Source of the DNA: JBOFLG01 sp051657745
GTDB lineage: Bacteria > Actinomycetota > Actinomycetes > Actinomycetales > Dermatophilaceae
Reading direction: 5' to 3'
DNA: 13,024 bases
Assembly (NCBI GenBank): GCA_051657745.1
Contig: JBOFLG010000031.1
Coordinates: forward strand, 1 to 13,024
This document shows positions 1 to 9,100 of the stretch, piece by piece. Every line of letters starts with the position of its first letter. Position 1 is the stretch's first letter. The translations under genes and the position numbers were made by a program. The notes beneath the pieces were generated by a model. It worked only from the letters and a program-made list of their open reading frames with translations, did no database searches and was not told where the DNA came from.

Positions 1-120
1 CGGCAGGTGGCGGTGGAGCTCGCTGGCCAGCTGCCCGGCGTCGAAGAGCCGTTTCCGGAACGTGAAGCGGCCCTGCCCGTCCACCGAAACGGCGGTTACG
101 TGCCCGCGCGCGGCGCGGTG
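1..120 (-). other. Start of a third caspase-like domain (cut by the window edge)
   Basis: Residues 4302-4341. HVTAVSVDGQGRF followed by LFDAGQLASELHRHL has the strand, Gly turn and helix of the two other caspase-like domains (GVTVVSGQATTDG; GVLTVVAHGNTNG). The dyad His is absent here (VSVDG), so this copy is also probably non-catalytic. Its Cys-block would lie below base 1 and cannot be checked. Confidence 0.45.
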
Positions 121-3100
121 CAGCAGGGGGTGCTTCTCGCCCGGATTCAGATCGTGCCAGGCAGGCAGGAACCACGACTCAGCGACCGGCGAGCGGGTCG
201 TTGTATCGAGCCCAGTGCGGGTGGCCACCGCAGGCGTGAGCATGACCTCGACGGCATTGTCGACCGTGAGTTCTCGCACGAAGGCCCGCGGCGTCCTTCC
301 GGTGCCGCGCTGAACCAGCTGCACGGTGGTGACGAGCCGACCGGAGGTGTGCAGGAACCACCCGGAGGTCCGGGTCGCCTCATCCCTGCCGCCGAAGTGG
401 TTGCTGGCGACCGTCGACTCGGTCGAGACGTGACCGCTGATCATCCCGGAACCCAGCATCGGCGGCCCGGCGGTGCCCGGTGGCGGGCTGGTGCCCGGGA
501 GTCGAGCGCCAGACCCCAGGCCGAGCGACACGATGGGACCTCGGCTGTGGCTGGCGTTCTCGTCGACCGCGACGGGGGCCCCGTGCAGGACCTCGACCGT
601 GCCCGCGAGCCACCCGATGTCGGTCGTCGGGGTGACCTGGGCGCTGATGACAGGCACCCAGGTGTGCCCGGCGTGGTCGCGATACTCGACGAGGCCGTCG
701 AGCGCGAAGCCGGACGGGCTGAGCACACGCTCGACCTCAGCGAGCAGCGTGCCGGGATTCACCAGCCGGGCGAGCGCGTCCTGGCGCACCGAGTCGGACC
801 ACAGACCTGAGGTGTTGACCAGATCGGACAGGACCTGGTGGATCCATCGAGACACCTCCGGCGCCATTCCCATCAGCGTCGCGGAGCCGTCGCTGATGTC
901 GGCAACCGTGAGGGCAGCCGACGGGGCCGGGTTGCTGCTGCGGTCAGCGGCCGGGGCGCGGTGAGCTTCGGAACCGGTGCCAGGCCCAGCCTCGTCGACA
1001 GCGACCTCGGTCAGGTCGGGCCTCGTGGGCTGTGGAAGCTGGCTCGTCATGCCGGCTGGGAAGGTGCGGGTCTCGGTCATGGTGACCGTGGCCGTTGTCC
1101 GGGGGGTTCCCGCCCAGATCGTGCTGACGGACTGCGCCCCGGCGTTGAGCAACCATCCCAGCGCCAACGTGCGCCGGGTGGCCGCGGTGCGCACCGCCAC
1201 ATCCACCGTGATCAGGAGCGACGAGTCGTACCGTTCGGACCAGCCGTTGTGGGTGAAGGTCCAGTCGGCTCGTGCCGGGTTCACCACGCCGGACTGGGTC
1301 TCGTGAGACGACGAGGCATCCCCCTGGAGCCAGACAACGCCTGTTCCGGTGGGCATTTCTGCCACGCCTCCGCCGCCCATGGTCACGCGGTTCTCGGTGC
1401 TTGTCCGGCCTGCCAGATGCTCACGGTCGCGGCGGTATGCCTTGTGCGCCTGCCTTTCCAGGCCATCGCTGGTGAACGAGGCGGTGCCGGCGCGGGTCGC
1501 GGTGAGTCGGATCTCCACCATGGTGTCGACGAGCCACCCGGGGAGCGCGGCCGACAGCACCACGCCGTTGGCGAGCATCGTCTTGGTGTGGTCACGCAGC
1601 GCGTCGGCGGTGAGCTGCGACGCCAGCCGGGATGGGAGGTGCCCGTGCTCCGACCCGTCCCTGACCAGGAGCGCCGGAGCGTTCGCCGTCACAAGCCGCA
1701 GCACTTCATCCGCCACGGTGGGCTGCCGCGGGTCCGTCGGCCGGAGCACCACCGGAACGCCGAGCGCAGACATCCGGTCAGCGCTCGGCGCCGCATCCAG
1801 ACCCGGGTCGGCCGTGCTCGCCGTGATCGACGAGTCCGTGTCGGCATCCGCCGGGTGCCCAGGAACCGGGGTGTCCGGTCGCAACAGGGTGATGCTGGCC
1901 GGAGCGCTCACCGTCGCCGTCGTCGTGGGTGACCCGCTGAACACCCCGGGGAGTCCCCACTGCGACCCGGGGGGTACCGAGACCGAGACGTTCCAGGAGG
2001 CATCCAGTGCGTAGACCGTGCCGACGATGCTCCGCCCGGTCTTGTCTCGGTCGCCAGCGACGACGTGGACACTGGTGCTCGTCGAGGCCTCCGAGGTGTG
2101 GCCTCCCGAGCCCCAGGCCGCCGTGTTCGCGCGGTACCTCGACTCGGGGGTCCCATCGGGTGGCGGTGGGTCCGCTGCCGGCTCGGGGGCCGGCGCGGGC
2201 TCTGTCGCGGGCTCGGGCGCCGTCTCGATCCGATGGGGGATGAAGCCGGCGCCACCGCTGATCACACCAGTGCTGCCGGAGGTGTGGACGTTTCGGCCCA
2301 CCACCCGGGTCCAGGCGTCCGTGCCGAGACTGACGGTGTATCGGGCGCTCTCGCCCACCGCGTGGTTCGGTGTGACGGACGGCAGGGCAGTCAGCGCGAT
2401 CCGCACGCTGACCGGCCTGGGCCCAAAGATGCTCAACCCCGGGAAGTCGATGTCCTGGCCGACGATGAGGTCCTGCACGTTGGCGAGCAACTGCTCCGGA
2501 CTCGTGACCGAACTCAGCCACGAACGCACCGCACCATCGGTGACATCAACCCCCGCCTGGCGCAGGGCGTCCTCGACCGCGGAGCCCAGCCTGCCGGACC
2601 CGCCCACGAACAGCACGATGTCGTCGGGCTCAAGCGGGACGTTCTGTGGTTCGCCGGCCGGCGCCGTGGGCGGGGCGGTCGGTGCCGCCTCAGGCTGAGG
2701 GCCGTCCGGGGTCGTCGCCCGCGGGGCGAACGGTTCTGGGACGGCGAACCGCACCCAGCCGCTGACCGGTTTCGGATTGGCCTCGGCAATCCGGACACCC
2801 CGGCCGAAGGTCGGCGGGGCGAGCCACCGAACGGCACCGGCCAGCCGACCGAGGAGCGCGGGTCCAGCCGGGGGCGCCGGTTCGTAGGGATAGTGGACGG
2901 TCGAGATCTCGATCTCGAAACTGACCGTGTGGTCGAACGTCCGGACCGGGCCGGCGTACGACACGGAGTGGTTCGCCGATCGCATGTCGGTCGTTTCGAC
3001 AGCCTGGAGGCCGTGGGCGTACGCCGCGCCGCCGAGGCCCGGGCCGGTGGACATCTTTCGCTCGCGCACGCCCCCCACGAAGTTGACCTCTACACCCCTT

Positions 3101-6100
3101 TGGCGCAACCGGCCCAGCCGGCGGTTGACACTTGACGAGGTGCGCTGCTCCATGGCCAGGTCGACACTGGCGCCGGTGACCCGCCCGGCCGCGGTCTGCT
3201 CACCGAGGACCGCCCGGACTGTCACCGTGTTCTGGTTTTCACCGTGGGCATCCGGGGTGGCCCAGCTCACCGGGATTCCCGGGCCGAACAGGCTCGATGC
3301 CAGACCGAGGAGTGGCAGCGTCCCGAACCACCCGGCAAGCATCTCCCGGTCGGTCGAGTTGGACGCTCGGTCACCGAGTGCCGCGAGGATGGCGGGAAAC
3401 ACGCCATCGACCCCACCGAGGTGCTCGATGGCGGCGCTGTCGAGACCGTCGCCGGCCCGGATGCCGCGGGGCAGTTCGCGCCTGCCGCCAGCGGGCTGAT
3501 CCGTCACGCGGTGATGCCGAGGCGCCAGGTCATGAGCGTCGTGCCCGGCCGCCGCCCTCGCGTACAGGTCGGCATCCGCCGACCGCACTCGGACCAGCAT
3601 CGTGGACTGTTCGTTGACCACGTACTGGCCGGACTCGGCCGTCTCGCGGGAGGGGGGTCGGGTCCCCGTCAGGTTCCGCACCCCGGGGGTGCGTCGCCAG
3701 GTGATGAGCACCTCGACCCGAGCGTCCATGGTGAGGCGAGTCGTGGCCGCGGTGTACGTGACCGCGCGCCGGGCCACGGCGCAGTCCATCCGCGTGGTGT
3801 CCATCGTGCGGCTCAACTCGAGCGCCCCCCCGGCAGCCCCGCGCACGGTTCGCTCCTTGCCGAACGTGGGTTCGGGCGTGGTGCCCGGCAGTGGCCCGCT
3901 CGCGATGACGCTGGCGCCCGACCGCCATCCGTCTGCGTTGTTCTCGAAGGAGAAGACCCGCGAGTAGTGCTCTCCCTTGACTGCCATGCTCGCCTCGGCA
4001 GTATCGATGTCCTCCACCTCGCCGGGGACGACCGAGACAAGGAACTGCAGGTCGTAGGACCGCCCGCCGCTCGCCGTGACCCGCAACCCGTGCGCGGAGA
4101 TACCGGCGGAGGTGCACTGGGGCAACAGCGGCATCAGGGTCGACTCCGAGAGGAGGTCGCGAATCGCGCCTCCCACCGGGTCGCCGGGGTTGTCGAAATC
4201 GCTACGGGCAACTCTGTTCCCCGGGAAGAACCTGGCGGCGATCTCATCGAGCACTGCGGTGCGCACCGCGGCCATGTCCATGGACTCGGGGACACTGAAC
4301 AGGCCTCCGACAGAGTGGCGTTCGTTCGGTGACAGCATGAGCGGCGACCAGCCGACGCGCGACGTCTTGTCTGTCGACGAACTGGTGGTTGCACGCGGGG
4401 CAGCCGGTCGCTCGGTGAGCCCGGTGAGTACCGGCGCGGTAGCCGATCGGCCGGTGAGTACCGGCGCGGTAGGCGACCACGGGTCTGACATGGAGCTTGG
4501 AACCGCGTGGCCGCGACGCGGCACCGGAGCGAGCTGCGGCTCCGACACCGCTCGCGATGGAGCGGTGGACGATTCCGGCGCCTTGGTGAGGAGAGCCGCG
4601 CGGGGGTACGCCACGGCGGCCAGGACGAGGGCCTCCCTGCTCTCGAGGACGACGTCACCGCGTCGCATCGCGATTTTCAGCGTCCTCGGCACGAGGAAGT
4701 GGGTCCAGCCGCTGCTTGAGGCCACGTACTGAAACTCGTTGGTCAAGTTCTGGGCGAAACCCGCCTTGTGCGATCCGCGCATCCCGAGCTGGAACTGCAC
4801 GCCGAGGCCAGTGGTGCGGACGGGCAGCCGGAACTGCGGCCCGGCCCCGCCGATCGTTGCCCACGAGCGCCCAGTCATGACCGCAGTACTTCCCGTGGTC
4901 TCGCCGACGATGGCGAAGACGCGGTCCACGCCGTGCTGGGTGTCCCCCGCTTCGTGCGGAGTGAGAAGTCGGAAACCTCCCGTCCGAGGGCTGATACTTA
5001 CCGAAATGGTGTCCGTGCTGGACCCCGGTGCGGCGACCGTGATGCCACCGTCTTGAATCCGGTACGCCGTGCCGAGCGCGGCACCCAGCTTCGCCTCGAA
5101 TGCGCTGCGCAGATCTGCGCGACCACCCTCATCGAGAACGCCTCGTGGGATCAACGTGTGCAGTACGACGTCGGCAACCGCAGCGCCCAATCCCGCAGCG
5201 CCGGTCCCAGCATCGCCCGCCCGGAGGCGGTGGCCGGGCGAGTCCGAACTCAGGCCAGTGAGCATGCCCGGGCCGAGGCTGGTGCTCGCACTCGGCGGAG
5301 GCGAGACGTCGGGGCGCAGGTGGGCGGGCAAATTCGTGACGCCGAGGTCCGGGGTCCGGGTTGTCCCGATCCCGTCGAACGCCGAGATCGGGATCGTGCC
5401 GGCGATCGGTGGCGCCCCGCGGCGAGGTTGCGGCGGCCTCGCCCCGGACGGAGCGAGAGCTGTAGCCCCCAGACGTTCGCCACGCGGGTTGTCCTGGCGG
5501 CCATGCCGCGGCGCATCGTTGGCGAGCCAGCGGGTCAGGACCTGACTGGCCGAGGTGGTGCCCGGTCGGTAGGTGGCTGCGGGTGGCGCGTCGATCCCGT
5601 TGGCCGACTGGGCCGTTGTCGCGTGCGGTGGGCTCGGATCGGTGCGGAAGGTGAGCATCTCACCGGTGGCCGGTAGTCGCGGCCGGCCGGTCGGGTCGGT
5701 GGAGGTCACCATGACGCCACCGGCCAGGTGCGGGGCGGTCCAGACATCGTCGGTTGGTGCCGTGACCGGCACCCCGAGTTCGCTGCTGAGTTCGGCGGCG
5801 GCGGAGGAGTGGCCGCCACGGCCGGTACGGCAGGCGAGCAGCCGCACCGGCTGCCAGGGCTTTGCCCGCCACGCGTCACTGTCAGTGATGGCCTGAGCGA
5901 CCTCGCGGGCGGTGCGACTGCGTCCGTCGACCACGAGCTGGCCGTTGGTATTGCCATGCGCAACCACGGTCAGCACTCCGGGGATGACGTTGACGTTCCG
6001 TGCGGCGGCCAGTTGCTCGTCGGCCGTAGTTGGTCGGGCCGAGGTGCCGGGAGCCGCGGGGTCCACCTGCCGTGGGCCGAGCGGGTCGCTGTCCGAGCTG

Positions 6101-9100
6101 CCGGTCCGGAAGAACAGCCCGCTCGGGATCTCGGCGACGGACTCAGTCGTGATGGGCGAGTCCTCGTCGACTTCGGCCGGTAGTACCCACATGTGGCCGG
6201 GTCCCCAGCCGTTGTCCGAGCCAGATTCTGAGCCTGATGCGATGTGGGTGGCGGTCGTCTCGGCGGGTGTGGTGGTCTCGTCGGTTTCTGATGGTGCTGG
6301 GGTGGACCCGTCGAGATAGGGCCCGGGGTAGTTCTCGGAGCGGTCGCTCTCCGCCGTCGATGGCGGGGAGTTGGGGTCGCGGTAGGACGCTGCGGTTGAC
6401 AAGCCGTCGGACAGGTCGGCGTCGAACCCGGACGGCTTGGGGTCGTCGGGCTCCGATTCCGTGAGTTCCGTCTCGTCGGTTTCTGATGGTGCTGGGGTGG
6501 ACCCGTCGATGTAGGGGACGCGGTAACTCTCGGAGGGGTCGGGGTCGACCTCGGGCGCCGGGTCTGCGTCCGCGGACTCCGATTCGTCGGATTCGGACTG
6601 GGCGGAGCCGACGGCGAGGCTGGAGTGGGTGGGGTCGATGTCGATGTCGAAGTCGTCGGGTCCGGGTAGTGGGCTGGCGTCGGCGGTGGTGTCCGGGTGT
6701 CCGGATGCGGGGGTGGAGGTGAGGGTGGGGTCGATGTCGATTTCGAAGTCGTCGGGTCCGGGTAGTGGGCTGGCGTCGTCGGTGGTGTCCGGGTGTCCGG
6801 ATGCGGGGGTGGAGGTGAGGGCGGAGCCGATGTCGTTGGCCTGAACGCCGTTTGTCCTGGGGCGAGGCCAGAAGAGTGGGTTGTTCGTGATGCGGGTTTC
6901 GGTGTCCCGGTCGGGGCCGTCCGGGCTGCTGGTTCCCGGAGCCGAGGTGAGATCGGAATCCATGGAGTGGGCCTGGAGGCCACCCGACCCGGGCGGGGTA
7001 TCCGGCGCCTGCTCGGCGTCGTCGAGGTCCACGCCGGCGGGCAGTTCGACGTAGCGGAGTGGGGGGACGGCGTCGGGCCAGGTGACCGGGCCCACCGGCC
7101 CGTAGCGGCCGACCCCCGGGTCAACCTCCCGGCGGCCGAAGCTGGCAACGGGCCGCGGGTCGTTGCGTGTGAGGTGCGGTCGGGCGGCCTGGAGCGCGTC
7201 ATCGAGGTCGGTGTTGTCGAGGGGGAGGCTGTCGCCATTGGGGTTGGCGACAAACCAGTTGCGGGTGCTGCGGATGTCGCCGTTGGAGACGAACGTGATG
7301 ACGCCGTCGGTTGCGACGACGGGTCGGCCAGCCTCGCGGGCAAGCTCGTTCGCGGTGTTCGCCGCGTTCGAGGCCACCAGCGCGAATGGCCGGTCCACGG
7401 CGATGCCCTGCGACGGGATGCCGTCGAGAATGGTGCGGGCATCGACGGATTGCCCCCAGCGCAGCAGTGAGCCGTCGGTAGTCGCCTGCCCACTGACGAC
7501 GGTGACGCCATGGAACGACGGGAGCAGTTGGGCGGCCTCGGCGAGGTCCTTCTCCTCGGCGGTGGTGAGCGTCGAGGGGGTGGGCGTACCGGCATCCGGG
7601 CCGGTGTCCAGCGGCCGCGGCGGGCCATGCCATCCGGAGCGGGTGGCTTCGCCCGACACGTGCACAACTCCGAGCTGGCGGGCAACAGCGGGAGTGACCG
7701 CGAACACCGCGGCCTGGCTGGCGATCGCCGCCGCCTGCGGGGCGTGGCCCGGGTCGGCGAGTACCGGTGCGTTCTCTGGGATGGTGCCGAGCGCGGGGCG
7801 CGGGAGTGTGGCGTCTCCGGAGGACGTCGAGACGGTGACGGTAGTCAGCAGGTCGGCTGCGACGAGCATCGCCGGGCCGGTGATGATATGCAGCCCGATG
7901 TTGCCGTTGTCGATGGCGGTGGCATGCCCGGTGCCTCGGCCGCTGGTGGTGGTCACACTGGGAATGAGTTCGGGGGCCAGCGTTGCGTTGAGCTTGGGCA
8001 CAAACTTGGGCAAGATGGACAGCGCCCCGGTGACGGTGGTGGTGCGGTCGCGGTTGTAGTTCTCGGTCATGTCGATGGTGGAGGTGCCGACCGGGATGGG
8101 GAGGCGCACGAGGGTGCTGGGGGCCCACCCGAGGCTGGTCGGCCGGTCGTGGATCGTCGCACCCACATCGAGGCGCACCTGCTCCAGGGTCGCGCCGTTT
8201 CTGTCGAGTACACCGCCGTAGGTCTCGCCGAGGATCGTGGTGTCCAGCCGTGACGTGAGGTGGACCTTCGACAACAGGGCATGTGCGGAGTCGAGGGCCG
8301 GGCCATTGTTCCGGAACAGATGACCGTGGGTGGGATCCTCTTCGAGCTGGGTGAGGAGCTCGTCCTGGAGGTCCGCCGCAGCGGTCGGGTCGAAGGACTG
8401 CAGCACGAACTCGCCATGCTGAACCGAATCCGGGGTGGGACGGCGCGCCGGTTCCGCCGCACCGGCGGGGGCGCGGTCGTTGCGGGCGTCGCGAACGGTG
8501 GCCTCGCCCAGGTCGTCGGCGGCCCGGTAGATGGCGTCCGGCACAGCGACCCGTTGAGTGGTCTCGGCCACCGCGACGCGGCCGCGTTCGACCCGGCCGA
8601 ACTCGGCACGGCTGCGGTCGCGCCGGGTCAGTTCGCGGACGTTCCCGTCCTGGTCGACGGCCTCCCATGCGGTCCCCCGGCCGAACCCGGCGGCATGGGC
8701 GATCCAGACGCCGAGCCGGTACAGCGCCCACACCGGCCAGGCCAACGGGGTCACCCCGGTGGACTTCACGAGCCGGACCTCGACGCGCAACGGCTGGTCG
8801 TAGACGTGCATCGGGCCGTCGAGGGTCGCTGCGGACCACACCCCCATCACGGGGGCGGCCTCGGAACTCCGGGTGGCCACATCCCGGCGGTTACGCGCGT
8901 GCTCGCCCTGGACGCTCACGGTCCCGATCGGGGTGGGGCCGATGCCGGCCATCCGGACCCTGCTTGTTGACGTCCAGCCCACGCCGGAGGCGTCCTTGTC
9001 GACGCGTTTGCCGATCCGGAGACGGTGCTGGTGGAAGGCGGCATCCGTGGCGGCCAGGATCACCGGTTCACCGTGCTGGTCGTGGACGGGCACCGGGTCA

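Larger units (their letters stand above)
6004..7026 (-). other. Acidic low-complexity Asp/Ser/Pro/Thr linker
   Basis: Residues 2000-2340 are dominated by Asp, Glu, Ser, Thr and Pro with few hydrophobic residues, for example SESDESESADADPAPEVDPD (2143-2162). The linker contains a 32-residue tandem repeat and a separate 24-residue direct repeat. It lies between the degenerate and the intact caspase-like domains. It is probably disordered and exposed, which makes it a plausible site for cleavage by the neighbouring domain. That role is inference only; no cleavage motif is identified. Confidence 0.8.

Noticed and set aside
2551..2619. Rossmann-like fingerprint VGGSGRLGSAVEDAL (residues 3473-3487)
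   Set aside because: Only one strand-turn-helix resembles a dinucleotide-binding fold. The rest of the domain does not, and the collinear copy in module 1D (VVELRGAKELMAG) lacks the Gly pattern.
7..4332. Several plus-strand open frames (for example 7-810, 838-1932, 2065-3135, 3244-4332)
   Set aside because: They lie antisense to the continuous minus frame, overlap each other, are rich in Arg, Gly, Pro and Ala without domain logic, and follow from the high G+C of the real gene.
5662..5676. LPATG sortase-type motif at residues 2450-2454
   Set aside because: It is internal, with no following hydrophobic segment and basic tail, and nearly 1,900 further residues come after it. Probably a chance match at the end of the caspase-like domain.
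5970..8839. Long minus-strand frames at 5970-7685 (571 codons) and 7199-8839 (546 codons)
   Set aside because: They are in other frames than the continuous one. Their products are low-complexity Pro/Arg/Thr or Arg/His-rich, as expected of frame-shifted high-GC coding sequence.
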